Shown piece by piece: positions 1 to 8,162 of a stretch of DNA of 52,310 nucleotides. The notes beneath the pieces are model-generated. The model did not search any database, was not told where the DNA came from, and was given only the letters and a program-made list of their open reading frames with translations. A program made the position numbers and the translations under genes. This DNA comes from JBNLBT01 sp050303435 (lineage in GTDB: Bacteria; Pseudomonadota; Gammaproteobacteria; Xanthomonadales; Marinicellaceae). Each line of letters begins with the position of its first letter. Within the stretch, counting starts at the first letter, position 1. The stretch lies in NCBI GenBank assembly GCA_050303435.1, contig JBNLBT010000013.1, forward strand, positions 1-52,310, read 5' to 3'.

Positions 1-629
1 GGAGCACACGGCGGGCGGCCGCTTTCGGCACCGCGGGACTCAGTGCCGCACTGGCCATCCATAAAATCCAGTCCACAATCGGCCTGCCCTGCGAACTGCC
101 CTGGCTGGTGACCGGAGCCAGCGGCGGCGTCGGCATGCACGCGGTGTGGATGTTGAATTGTTTGGGGCTGCCGGTGGACATTCTGTCCTCCAAAGCCCGA
201 ACCGCAGTGTTCAGTCAACTGCAAGTGCGCGCACAACACCACCAAATCCCGACTGCGGACGGCACACTGGCTGTGCCACGCTGGCGTGCGGCCATTGACA
301 CCGTGGGGGGCGATGTGTTGACGCAGATACTGGCCCAACTGGCCCCATGGGGTTCGGTCGTGGCGCTTGGCATCGCGGCATCCGCTCAGCTGCACACTTC
401 TCTCATGCCCTTTGTTGTGCGCGGCGTCAATCTGTTGGGTCTGAACGCGTCCGGCTGCCCCATGCCATTGAAAAAACAGCTGTTCGAACGCTGGGCGGAC
501 AGCGCTTTGGCAAGCGACGGTTCGGTCATCCCGGTGACAGAAATTTCGCTGGCTCAGGCGCTGGAATTCAGCCAATCCATGTTGCGCAACGAGAAAACGC
601 CGGGGCGCACGCTGCTGCGTCTGGTGTGA
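1..629 (+). CDS. acuI: AcuI/YhdH-type acrylyl-CoA reductase / quinone oxidoreductase, 5' partial
   Basis: This is the C-terminal two thirds of a zinc-independent medium-chain dehydrogenase/reductase. The frame is open from the window edge (codons from base 3), so the start lies outside. The visible part has the nucleotide-binding motif TGASGGVG, preceded by FGTAGLSAALAI, and later AIDTVGG, MPFVVRGVNLLG and a C-terminal EKTPGRTLLRL. These match the AcuI/YhdH family, which reduces acryloyl-CoA to propionyl-CoA with NADPH. The GTG at 108 lies inside the Rossmann motif and is not the real start. The family call is firm; the substrate is inferred from the family. Confidence 0.85.
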   Translation, partial: STRRAAAFGTAGLSAALAIHKIQSTIGLPCELPWLVTGASGGVGMHAVWMLNCLGLPVDILSSKARTAVFSQLQVRAQHHQIPTADGTLAVPRWRAAIDTVGGDVLTQILAQLAPWGSVVALGIAASAQLHTSLMPFVVRGVNLLGLNASGCPMPLKKQLFERWADSALASDGSVIPVTEISLAQALEFSQSMLRNEKTPGRTLLRLV

Positions 630-718
630 CAATAATTCGCCCTCTGCCCAGTCGCTCCAGGGGTTTGACAGAAGGCGCATGGAATTGGCGTTTATATCAA
701 AAAATTTCTGCCGCAATG

Positions 719-745
719 TTCACATTGATCTTCGAATCCTATAAT
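719..745 (+). promoter_or_regulatory. Putative sigma70 promoter of pilH
   Basis: A perfect TATAAT lies at 740-745. Upstream, TTCACA (719-724) is 15 bases away and TGTTCA (717-722) is 17 bases away. Transcription would start near 752 and give a leader of about 30 bases to the pilH ATG at 784. The 154-base gap from the previous gene holds nothing else that I recognise. Confidence 0.45.
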
Positions 746-783
746 ATATGTGAATTACACAATGATGGATGTACACCGATACC

Positions 784-1146
784 ATGGCACGAATTCTGAT
801 AATTGACGACTCCCCTTCACAACTGTTTGGCATGCAGAAAATTGTTGAAAAACTGGGCCATGAAACCATCACTGCAGAAAACGGACAGGAAGGCATTCGA
901 GTGGCCAAGGAACAACTGCCGGATTTGATTTTGATGGACGTGGTGATGCCGGACCTGAATGGTTTTCAGGCGACCCGCAAAATCAGCAAGGACGAGCGCA
1001 CTTCACACATTCCAATCATCATTGTGACCACCAAGAATCTGGAAACCGACAAGGTGTGGGGCATGCGCCAGGGCGCCAAGGATTATCTGGTCAAACCAGT
1101 CAGTGAAAAAGCGCTGACCAACGCCATCAATAATTTCCTCAAATAA
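784..1146 (+). CDS. pilH: Twitching-motility response regulator PilH (single receiver domain)
   Basis: This 120-residue stand-alone CheY-like receiver domain has the acidic pair in ILIIDDS, the phospho-acceptor Asp in LILMDVVMP, the switch Thr in IIIVTTK and the conserved Lys in YLVKPV. NGFQATRK and ETDKVWGMRQGAKDYL match PilH of the Pil-Chp chemosensory system, which controls retraction of type IV pili. An in-frame ATG at 769 exists, but MARILIIDDS at 784 is the conserved start. No pilG, pilI or pilJ lies beside it, so the rest of the Chp pathway must be elsewhere. It converges on orn with a 16-base gap. Confidence 0.88.
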   Translation: MARILIIDDSPSQLFGMQKIVEKLGHETITAENGQEGIRVAKEQLPDLILMDVVMPDLNGFQATRKISKDERTSHIPIIIVTTKNLETDKVWGMRQGAKDYLVKPVSEKALTNAINNFLK

Positions 1147-1162
1147 GAATTTCTAAAACTCT

Positions 1163-1717
1163 TTAGAGCCCGGCCATTTCACCCATGAATTGCCGGTAAT
1201 AGCGCAGTTCCTGAATCGATTCACGAATGTCCGACAACGCCAGGTGCTGGTTGGATTTGCTGAAACCATCCAGAATCGCCGGATTCCAGCGTCTGATCAG
1301 TTCCTTGATTGAACTCACGTCAATTTGTCGGTAATGAAAATAGTATTCCAATTTGGACATCCATTTGGCCAGAAATCGACGGTCCTGACAAATGCTGTTG
1401 CCGCACATCGGCGAGGTGTGAATCGGCACGTAATCCTTGATGAACTCAAGCGTCAGTGTTTCTGCTTCTTTGCTGCTTATGTCAGATTTAAGCACACGAT
1501 CCCATAAGCCGGATTCCGAGTGGTGATCGGTGTTCCATTCATCCATGGCCTGTAAAACCGACAATTCCTGATGAATCGCCAGCGAGGGCCCCTCGGCAAT
1601 GATTTCAAGTTCCTGGTCGGTGATGATGGTGGCGATTTCCAGAATGCGGTCTTTGCGTGGGTCCAATCCGGTCATTTCCAGATCAATCCAGATCAAGTGG
1701 CTGTTCGGGTCAGTCAC
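1163..1717 (-). CDS. orn: Oligoribonuclease
   Basis: This 184-residue DEDDh 3'-5' exoribonuclease degrades 2-5 nt RNAs, and in c-di-GMP-using bacteria also pGpG. Catalytic residues are visible: D12 and E14 in WIDLEMTGLD, Asp in NSICQDRRF, and the H-x4-D pair in HLALSDIRES. Length matches the E. coli enzyme. The start is GTG at 1717, preceded by AAGGA. The GTGA there overlaps the TGA of a small upstream ORF, which suggests translational coupling. The divergent arrangement with rsgA is common in gammaproteobacteria. pGpG removal is functionally linked to any c-di-GMP turnover in this strain. Confidence 0.96.
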   Translation of the reverse strand: MTDPNSHLIWIDLEMTGLDPRKDRILEIATIITDQELEIIAEGPSLAIHQELSVLQAMDEWNTDHHSESGLWDRVLKSDISSKEAETLTLEFIKDYVPIHTSPMCGNSICQDRRFLAKWMSKLEYYFHYRQIDVSSIKELIRRWNPAILDGFSKSNQHLALSDIRESIQELRYYRQFMGEMAGL

Positions 1718-1890
1718 GGGTTTTCCTTATAATCGATTGTTGCCCTGAACAAGTCCACCCTGGACTTTATCAGGATATACATCCATGCGCCGGTCACAAT
1801 CAATGCGATGATGCCGACCCATTGATGGCTCACTGGGTCCAAAGGGACCGTTGTGGACTTTCCATCTGCCACGCGGTTGAACTGAAGCAC
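1714..1890 (-). CDS. Small single-pass membrane protein, translationally coupled to orn
   Basis: This 58-residue ORF has one strong hydrophobic segment (VGIIALIVTGAWMYILI) followed by positively charged residues (KSR). That fits a one-pass protein with its short tail in the cytoplasm. Its TGA overlaps the GTG start of orn. The start used here is GTG at 1890, which has only a weak ribosome site; an in-frame TGA lies seven codons upstream. In the adjacent frame, 1727-1981 is also open, so a single frameshift could join an N-terminal part to this tail. No family was recognised. Confidence 0.5.
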   Translation of the reverse strand: MLQFNRVADGKSTTVPLDPVSHQWVGIIALIVTGAWMYILIKSRVDLFRATIDYKENP

Positions 1891-1926
1891 GACCCGTGAA
1901 AACTGTTGTCAGGTCTGGAAATTTTA

Positions 1927-1945
1927 AATGAGAACGATTAATTTC
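1927..1945. promoter_or_regulatory. Possible Fur-box-like sequence
   Basis: AATGAGAACGATTAATTTC agrees at 14 of 19 positions with a typical Fur operator (AATGAGAATGATTATCATT), mostly in the left arm. It lies upstream of the small membrane ORF and orn, in the region shared with rsgA. A Fur gene is present in this window. The match is one-sided and the region is A+T-rich, so confidence is low. Confidence 0.2.
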
Positions 1946-2021
1946 CATTGGCAACACGAATTCGGCCCATTTCAGGTTCAAATAAACCGCCTATTCTAAC
2001 TGAAAAAAAAACACATTAAAA

Positions 2022-2049
2022 TTGCTAAGTTTTTGATTCCGAATAAAAT
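2022..2049 (+). promoter_or_regulatory. Putative rsgA promoter
   Basis: TTGCTA (2022-2027), a 16-base spacer and TAAAAT (2044-2049) form a fair sigma70 promoter. The predicted transcription start (about 2055-2057) coincides with the rsgA ATG at 2056. This implies a leaderless or near-leaderless message, unless another promoter is used. Confidence 0.4.
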
Positions 2050-2055
2050 GCTTGC

Positions 2056-2934
2056 ATGGACCCGATGCATCGAGTGATATCAACACAACGCACCACCGCC
2101 CGTGTGTTGTGCCTGCAGGACGACCACATCCTGAACGCTTTTTTTTCCCGCCAGCTGAAGCCCGTGTGCGGTGATTTTGTTTCCATTGAATCCAACGGCG
2201 ATGAACACCGGATCACAGAAATTCTGCCACGCACAGGGTGTTTTGCACGTTCCAACAGCAAGGGAGAACAACAGATCATTGCCGCCAATGTGGACCAGCT
2301 GGTCATTGTTATGGCGGTGGAACCGGCCCCTACACGCGACATCATCAACCGCTATCTGGTGGCCGCCGAAATTGGCAACATCGAAGCGGTGCTGGTGTTC
2401 AACAAAATTGATCTGGACGTCGGCTTTTTCAAATCCTCTGAAAAACTGTACTCTGAATTGGGCTACCGTTGCATTCAAACTTCGGCGCGCCACCACCGCG
2501 GCATGGATGAATTCGACGCTGCATTGATGAACAGAACCTCGGTGATCGTCGGTCAGTCTGGGGTCGGCAAATCGTCTTTGAGTCGACTGATTCTCGACGA
2601 CGACAGCCTTAAGACACGCGCCCTGTCGAGCAAAACAGGCAAAGGCGCGCACACCACCTCCGTGGCCACGCTGTATCCCATACCTGAACTCAATGCCTGG
2701 CTGATCGATTCACCCGGCGTGTGGGAATTTGGCCTGTGGAAAATGGACGCAACGGACATCGCGTACGGTTTCCGGGAATTCAGACCATTCGCGGCGCACT
2801 GTCGATTTTCCAACTGCACGCACTTGCATGAACCGGGTTGCGCGGTCAAGGCTGCGGTTGAAAGCAGCGAAGTGCTGCCTTCGCGCCACACGTCATATGC
2901 GCGCATCGTCGAATCTTTGAAACACTGGAAGTGA
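2056..2934 (+). CDS. rsgA: Small ribosomal subunit biogenesis GTPase RsgA
   Basis: This 292-residue circularly permuted GTPase checks late 30S subunit maturation. The motif order is permuted as expected: G4 NKID at 116-119, G1 GQSGVGKSS at 166-174, then G3 DSPG at 218-221. An N-terminal OB-fold region precedes them. The C-terminal zinc knuckle has C249, C254, H256 and C262. The protein is shorter than the roughly 350-residue E. coli protein, mainly at the N-terminus. A second ATG at codon 4 is an alternative start. The following Nudix gene begins at its stop codon. Confidence 0.95.
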   Translation: MDPMHRVISTQRTTARVLCLQDDHILNAFFSRQLKPVCGDFVSIESNGDEHRITEILPRTGCFARSNSKGEQQIIAANVDQLVIVMAVEPAPTRDIINRYLVAAEIGNIEAVLVFNKIDLDVGFFKSSEKLYSELGYRCIQTSARHHRGMDEFDAALMNRTSVIVGQSGVGKSSLSRLILDDDSLKTRALSSKTGKGAHTTSVATLYPIPELNAWLIDSPGVWEFGLWKMDATDIAYGFREFRPFAAHCRFSNCTHLHEPGCAVKAAVESSEVLPSRHTSYARIVESLKHWK

Positions 2935-2936
2935 AC

Positions 2937-3491
2937 ATGAATGAAATCAACTATTGCCATCGCTGCGGCGGCCGCATGGAACAGCGCACGCCACCGGGTG
3001 ACAACGCGCCGCGCGCTGTGTGCACGCAATGCGGACACATCCACTATCTCAACCCCAAAATCGTCAACGCCTGCATCATTGAACACCGCGGGCAGATTTT
3101 GCTGGGCCGTCGCTCAATTGCGCCGCGCGAGCACTGCTGGAATGTGCCGGCTGGCTTTATGGAAAACGGAGAATCCACCCACGAGGGCGCGCGCCGGGAA
3201 GTGCGTGAAGAGTTGTGCGCTGAAGTGAAAAACATCGAATTGTTCGGCGTTTACAACATTTTGACCCGCGATCAGGTGCACGTGTATTTTCGCGCTGAAC
3301 TGGACGGTGAATCCTTCGCTGCTGGTGCCGAAACCAGTGAAGTGAAGTTGTTTAAACCCGATGAATTGCCCTGGGACGAAATGGCCTTTCCGGTCGGCAT
3401 CCAGGCGCTTGAGCGCTATTGCCGTGAACGTCTTGATCGTCGATTCAGCGTGCTTGAGCAGGACATACACATCGACTACACGCTGATCTGA
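2937..3491 (+). CDS. Zinc-ribbon Nudix hydrolase
   Basis: This 184-residue protein has an N-terminal zinc ribbon (CHRC, then CTQC) and a Nudix fold. The Nudix box starts at GFMENGE and ends at REVREEL, giving the G-x5-E-x7-REUxEE pattern that binds Mg2+. The ribbon-plus-Nudix layout resembles NudC-like NADH pyrophosphatases but is shorter, so the substrate is not assigned. ATG at 2937 is chosen because GGAAG lies just upstream. A GTG at 2931 overlapping the rsgA stop is possible. The gene is co-transcribed with rsgA. Confidence 0.85.
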   Translation: MNEINYCHRCGGRMEQRTPPGDNAPRAVCTQCGHIHYLNPKIVNACIIEHRGQILLGRRSIAPREHCWNVPAGFMENGESTHEGARREVREELCAEVKNIELFGVYNILTRDQVHVYFRAELDGESFAAGAETSEVKLFKPDELPWDEMAFPVGIQALERYCRERLDRRFSVLEQDIHIDYTLI

Positions 3492-3556
3492 ATGCGCCCT
3501 GCCCAATCACTATAATTTAGTTTATAAAACCCTCACAATCAATTGATTTTACTCAA

Positions 3557-5182
3557 TTAACCAAGAAATGGGTAGCGGTAATCCACTGGACTGACAAAGG
3601 TTTCTTTCAGGGTTCTTGGCGACAGCCAGCGGTACAGATTCAAGGCACTGCCGGCTTTATCATTGGTGCCAGATGCGCGTCCACCACCAAATGGCTGCTG
3701 ACCCACCACCGCGCCTGTGGGCTTGTCGTTGATGTAGAAATTACCGGCCGCGTGGCGCAACACGTCGGTCATGCGCGCGATGACCGCGCGATCACAGGCG
3801 AATATAGCGCCAGTGAGTGCGTACGGAGATCCGCTCTCGCAGGCGCTCAGGGTGTCTTCAAATTGCGCATCCGAATACACAAACACGGTCAACACGGGCC
3901 CGAAAATTTCTTCGGTCATGGTGCGATAATCCGGCGCGTCTGCAACGATCACTGTGGGTTCTATGAAATAACCTTCGGAACGGTCACAACGTCCGCCAAA
4001 CAAGACAGTGGCATCGTCCACCTGTTGAGCGTGATCAATGAATGACTTGATTTTTTCAAACGCCGGGGCATCGATGACGGCGTTGATGAAATTGGAGAAA
4101 TCTCGCGTGCCACCCATTTTAAAACTGGCCAGATCCTCACCCAGTTGCTGTTTAACCTGCGGCCACAACGACGCCGGAATGTAGGCTCTGGAGGCCGCCG
4201 AACATTTTTGTCCCTGGTATTCAAAGGCACCACGTGACAAAGCCGTCGCGACTTGCTGCGGGTTGGCCGATGGGTGTGCAAAAACAAAATCCTTGCCGCC
4301 GGTTTCGCCCACCAGACGCGGGTAACTGCGATAGCCTGCAATGTGCATGCCCACGGTTTTGTACAGGTGCTGGAACGTACCGGTGGAACCGGTGAAATGC
4401 ACTCCGGCCAGGTCGGCCCGGGTCAACAGCGTCTGTCCGGTGAGTGGCCCGTCTGCCGGCACCAGATTGATCACGCCGTCGGGCAATCCGGCTTCCCTGA
4501 AAACCTGCATGGTGACGTGCGCTGCGAGCATTTGAGTGTGCGACGGTTTCCACACCACGGTGTTGCCCAGCATCGCCGGGGTGGCGGGCAGGTTGCCGGC
4601 GATGGCGGTGAAATTGAATGGCGTGATGGCCAGAACAAAGCCTTCCAGCGGGCGCCAGTCGGTCTGGTTCCACACGCCTTCGGATGAAATGGGCTGCTGC
4701 GACAGGATCTGCTGATAAAACTTGGCATTGAAGCGCAGAAAATCCACCAGTTCACAGGCCGAATCGATTTCCGCCTGAAATACGTTCTTTGATTGACCGT
4801 GCATGGTGGCCGCATTGATGCGATCACGCCACGGTCCGGCCAGCAGATCCGCGGCCTTGAGAAACACAGCGGCGCGTGATTGCCAGTCCAGTCGTTGCCA
4901 GTCGTGTTGTGCCCGCACGGCCGCGTCCGCGGCGGCATTCAGTTCGGCCGCGCCAGCCTCGTGCACATGCGCCAACACATGGCTGTGCCTGTGCGGCATC
5001 ACCACATCAAACGTCTGCCCGGTGCGCAATTCTTTGCCGTCAATAAAACAGGGGATGTCATGCACGGACGAGGCCATGTCATCCATGGTTCGCTGCAGCG
5101 ATTTGACTTCATCGCTGCCCGGTCGATGGCTGCGGACCGGTTCATTGTGAACTTCGGGGGTGTTGGATTGGCTGGCGTTCAT
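3557..5182 (-). CDS. pruA: L-glutamate gamma-semialdehyde (1-pyrroline-5-carboxylate) dehydrogenase
   Basis: This 541-residue NAD+-dependent aldehyde dehydrogenase of the ALDH4 type oxidises glutamate-5-semialdehyde to glutamate, the last step of proline breakdown. Visible features are ITPFNFTAIAGN in the cofactor fold, FTGSTGTF, the general-base E293 in GETGGKD and the catalytic C327 in YQGQKCSAASR. It is a stand-alone enzyme; no proline dehydrogenase domain or putA-like gene is adjacent. The start has GGAG upstream. It lies downstream of the 2-oxoacid oxidoreductase genes on the same strand, 77 bases away and with its own promoter-like sequence. Confidence 0.93.
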   Translation of the reverse strand: MNASQSNTPEVHNEPVRSHRPGSDEVKSLQRTMDDMASSVHDIPCFIDGKELRTGQTFDVVMPHRHSHVLAHVHEAGAAELNAAADAAVRAQHDWQRLDWQSRAAVFLKAADLLAGPWRDRINAATMHGQSKNVFQAEIDSACELVDFLRFNAKFYQQILSQQPISSEGVWNQTDWRPLEGFVLAITPFNFTAIAGNLPATPAMLGNTVVWKPSHTQMLAAHVTMQVFREAGLPDGVINLVPADGPLTGQTLLTRADLAGVHFTGSTGTFQHLYKTVGMHIAGYRSYPRLVGETGGKDFVFAHPSANPQQVATALSRGAFEYQGQKCSAASRAYIPASLWPQVKQQLGEDLASFKMGGTRDFSNFINAVIDAPAFEKIKSFIDHAQQVDDATVLFGGRCDRSEGYFIEPTVIVADAPDYRTMTEEIFGPVLTVFVYSDAQFEDTLSACESGSPYALTGAIFACDRAVIARMTDVLRHAAGNFYINDKPTGAVVGQQPFGGGRASGTNDKAGSALNLYRWLSPRTLKETFVSPVDYRYPFLG

Positions 5183-5215
5183 GGGGCGCGTCTCCGGCTG
5201 TGCAAAAATGCCCCG

Positions 5216-5221
5216 ATTATA
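5216..5221 (-). promoter_or_regulatory. Putative -10 box upstream of pruA
   Basis: A perfect TATAAT on the minus strand lies 34 bases upstream of the pruA ATG. The sequence 17 bases further upstream (TTTAAT) is a weak -35. It suggests that pruA can be transcribed separately from the upstream korAB genes. Confidence 0.35.
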
Positions 5222-5259
5222 CTGGAATCAACGGGTGGATTAAACCTTGAACTCCCCGC

Positions 5260-6312
5260 TCAGCGGAATGATTCGTTGATTTTCTCCAGGGCCTGACTGC
5301 CCGGACACAGGTCTGCCTGCGGCAGTGAATTCAAGGGCGCATCGCAGCTGTTGATTTTGCGGTGAGTGTCGTCTTCACCGCCGTCGGCAAAGATCACACC
5401 GGTCAAGATGCGCTGCTGTTCTTTCATGCGCTCCAATTCATTGATCGCGGCCCGACGGTTGGCTGTGTCGTGGCTGCCATCGGATTTGTGCAACAACACC
5501 ACTTCACCATTGTGCAATGTAACTTTACGGGTGCTGCCGGCATCGTAATCAATGTTGATCGCTTGCCGGTGTGGCACGTAATCCAGTGTTTGCGTGGCTT
5601 CCAGGTGGTCCCGCACCCATTCATACCCTTTGGTGGATTTTGGTGTGTTGTTGAAGGTGACGCACGGCGATATCACGTCCAGAAAGGCAAAGCCCTGGTG
5701 CGCCATGGCGGCCTTGATCAATGGCACCAGCTGACGCTTGTCGCCGGAAAAACTGCGCGCCACAAAGCCGGCACCCAACTGCACGGCCATGGCACACAGG
5801 TCAATGGACTCAAACGCGTTGGGTTCGCCTTTTTTACTCACCGAACCTTTGTCGGCGGTGGCCGAATCCTGTCCTTTGGTCAAGCCGTAACAGCCATTGT
5901 TCATGACGATGTACAGCATGTTCAGATTGCGCCGGATGGCGTGCACATACTGGCCCATGCCAATGGATGCGGTGTCACCGTCACCGGACACGCCCAGATA
6001 AATCAAGTCGCGGTTGGCCATGTTGGCGCCGGTGGTGACCGATGGCATGCGGCCGTGCACGGAATTGAATCCATGAGAATTCGACAAATAATAGGCCGGT
6101 GTTTTCGACGAACAGCCGATGCCCGAAGTTTTGGCCACGCGGTGTGGTTCGATGTCAAGTTGAAAACACGCGTCAATGATGGCATTGCTGATGGAATCGT
6201 GCCCACAGCCAGCGCAGAGTGTCGATAAAGCGCCTTCGTAATGTTTGCGGGTGTAACCCAAGGCATTTTTTGCTGCGGCCGGGTGTCTGAATTGGGGTCT
6301 GATGTATGTCAT
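5260..6312 (-). CDS. korB: 2-oxoacid:ferredoxin oxidoreductase, beta (TPP-binding) subunit, KorB type
   Basis: This 350-residue subunit binds thiamine pyrophosphate through GDGDTASIGMG followed by a downstream NN. C33 and C36 (LCAGCGH), C67 (GIGCSSK) and C217 (SPCVTF) have the spacing of the cysteines that hold the [4Fe-4S] cluster in archaeal two-subunit enzymes. With KorA it would oxidise a 2-oxoacid to its acyl-CoA and CO2, passing electrons to an iron-sulfur acceptor. 2-oxoglutarate is the likeliest substrate by family, but this is not provable here. It begins 10 bases after korA ends and belongs to the same operon. Confidence 0.9.
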   Translation of the reverse strand: MTYIRPQFRHPAAAKNALGYTRKHYEGALSTLCAGCGHDSISNAIIDACFQLDIEPHRVAKTSGIGCSSKTPAYYLSNSHGFNSVHGRMPSVTTGANMANRDLIYLGVSGDGDTASIGMGQYVHAIRRNLNMLYIVMNNGCYGLTKGQDSATADKGSVSKKGEPNAFESIDLCAMAVQLGAGFVARSFSGDKRQLVPLIKAAMAHQGFAFLDVISPCVTFNNTPKSTKGYEWVRDHLEATQTLDYVPHRQAINIDYDAGSTRKVTLHNGEVVLLHKSDGSHDTANRRAAINELERMKEQQRILTGVIFADGGEDDTHRKINSCDAPLNSLPQADLCPGSQALEKINESFR

Positions 6313-6322
6313 GATGCGCGCC

Positions 6323-8161
6323 TCAATCCGCCAGTTTAAGTGATTTGGACTGCAAAGCCGGCCAATGATGCTTGATGTGATCCATCACAAACTGAGCTGT
6401 CAGCGGCATGCCATCGGTGTTCAGAACCGACACCAGTTTGCTGGGATTAAAGCCGCATTCATTGATCAATAGTGTGCGCATTTGACCGTCTCTATTTTGT
6501 TCAATAACAAACACATGGCGATGTTTATTAATAAATTCTTCAACATCTGCGTGGAATGGAAATGATTTCACCCTGAGGGCATTCATCACCACCCCCTCAC
6601 TGGCCAGCGCGGCCAAAGCTTCGTGACAGGCGTGCGCGCTGGTGCCGAAATACAGCATGGCCACTTCGGCCGCAGCATCGTGCACAATCTGATCTGGCGC
6701 CGGCATCAGGGTGCGCGCAGTGTTCCATTTGCGCTTGAGTTTTTCCATGTTGCGCGCGTACGCATTGCCGTCTTCTGTGTAGGCGGCGTATTCATCGTGC
6801 GATGAACCGCGGGTAAAATATGAACCTTTGGTTGGATGGGTGCCCGGGATGGTGCGCGGCGAAATGCCGTCGTTGTCTTCATCCAGGTAACGTCCCCAAC
6901 GGCTTTGCAGGGCATCCAGATCCTCGGCACTGAGCACTTTACCGCGATCGTAAACGCGTGCATCGTTCCAGGCCAATGGCGGTGACGTGTGCAGATTCAT
7001 GCCCAAATCCAGATCGGTCATGACGATCACCGGCGTCTGTAAACGTTCCGTCAAATCAAACCCATCGGCCATCATGCCAAAACATTCGGCCGGATCCGAT
7101 GGCAACAGCAACACGTGTTTGGTGTCGCCGTGTGAAGCGTATGCCGCGCTGATCAGGTCGGATTGTTGGGTGCGCGTCGGCATGCCTGTGCTCGGGCCCA
7201 CGCGTTGCACGTCCACCACCAGTGCCGGCACTTCAGCAAAATACGCCAGACCGAGAAATTCACCCATCAGGGAAATGCCCGGGCCGGAAGTAGATGTGAA
7301 TGAACGGGCGCCATTCCACATCGCCCCCACCACCATGCCAATCGCGGCCAATTCATCTTCGGCCTGAATGATGGCAAATCGGTTTTTGCCGCTGTCCCCG
7401 TCGACGCGCAGCTTGCGCGCATATTTTTCGAAGGCTTCCACCACTGAAGTGGACGGCGTGATCGGGTACCAGGCCGCCACGGTGGCGCCGGCGTAAATGG
7501 CCCCCAACGCGGTGGCGGTGTTGCCTTCAATGAGTATTTGATCGCGCGTGCGATCGCTGCTGCGAATGCGCAATTTGCAGGTGTCCGGAAAATGTGTCGC
7601 CGCGTATTCCCTGCCCATGCCCAAGGCTTCCAGATTGGGTTCAATCAGTTTGGGCTTTTTCGCGAACATCTGACGGATGGTGGCTTCCAGCACGGCATAA
7701 TCCATGTCAAACAGACTGCACAGCGCACCCACATAAATGATGTTCTTGAAGATTTGCCGCAGGCGCGGGTCCTGATAATTGCTGTTGGTGATGTCGGTCA
7801 GAGGAATGCCGATTTCGTGGATATCCGTGCGATTGAATTCCGCGCCCAGGGGTTTGCTGGAGTCGTACAGCAAATACCCACCCGGCAGCAATTCACTGTA
7901 ATCCTGTTGCATCGTCTGGCCGTTGATCGCGACCATGAAATCGACGCCTCCGCGGCGTCCGAGGTGCCCCTGTTCATTGATGCGCACTTCATACCAGGTA
8001 GGCAATCCCTGAATGTTTGATGGAAAGATGTTTTTCGCGCTGACCGGTACGCCCATGCGAAACACCACCTTGGAAAACAGGTTATTGGCACTGGCCGAGC
8101 CGGTGCCGTTGACGTTGGCGAATCGGAGTACAAAATCGTTGACGGCTTCAATTTTTTGCAT
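6323..8161 (-). CDS. korA: 2-oxoacid:ferredoxin oxidoreductase, fused gamma-alpha subunit, KorA type
   Basis: This 612-residue subunit has an N-terminal gamma domain (about residues 1-190, with GTGSASANNLFSKV and GRRGGVDF) fused to the alpha pyrimidine-binding domain, marked by GNTATALGAIYAG and WYPITPSTSVVEAF. The fused layout is that of KorA in aerobes such as mycobacteria and of archaeal two-subunit enzymes. ATG at 8161 is used; the open frame runs further upstream into the preceding gene, whose stop is one base away. Together with korB and the upstream flavoprotein it forms a three-gene unit. Confidence 0.92.
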   Translation of the reverse strand: MQKIEAVNDFVLRFANVNGTGSASANNLFSKVVFRMGVPVSAKNIFPSNIQGLPTWYEVRINEQGHLGRRGGVDFMVAINGQTMQQDYSELLPGGYLLYDSSKPLGAEFNRTDIHEIGIPLTDITNSNYQDPRLRQIFKNIIYVGALCSLFDMDYAVLEATIRQMFAKKPKLIEPNLEALGMGREYAATHFPDTCKLRIRSSDRTRDQILIEGNTATALGAIYAGATVAAWYPITPSTSVVEAFEKYARKLRVDGDSGKNRFAIIQAEDELAAIGMVVGAMWNGARSFTSTSGPGISLMGEFLGLAYFAEVPALVVDVQRVGPSTGMPTRTQQSDLISAAYASHGDTKHVLLLPSDPAECFGMMADGFDLTERLQTPVIVMTDLDLGMNLHTSPPLAWNDARVYDRGKVLSAEDLDALQSRWGRYLDEDNDGISPRTIPGTHPTKGSYFTRGSSHDEYAAYTEDGNAYARNMEKLKRKWNTARTLMPAPDQIVHDAAAEVAMLYFGTSAHACHEALAALASEGVVMNALRVKSFPFHADVEEFINKHRHVFVIEQNRDGQMRTLLINECGFNPSKLVSVLNTDGMPLTAQFVMDHIKHHWPALQSKSLKLAD

Positions 8162-8162
8162 G

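Noticed and set aside
1727..1981. 84-codon minus-strand ORF upstream of orn
   Set aside because: Its C-terminal half overlaps a different frame that encodes a plausible membrane helix coupled to orn; kept only as a possible frameshift partner.
3541..3560. A/T-rich hairpin (AATTGA/TCAATT) after pruA
   Set aside because: Only six A/T-rich pairs and no adjacent T-run; too weak to call a terminator.
5362..6228. 288-codon plus-strand ORF
   Set aside because: Lies antisense to korB, which has clear TPP and cysteine motifs; the translation shows no family features.
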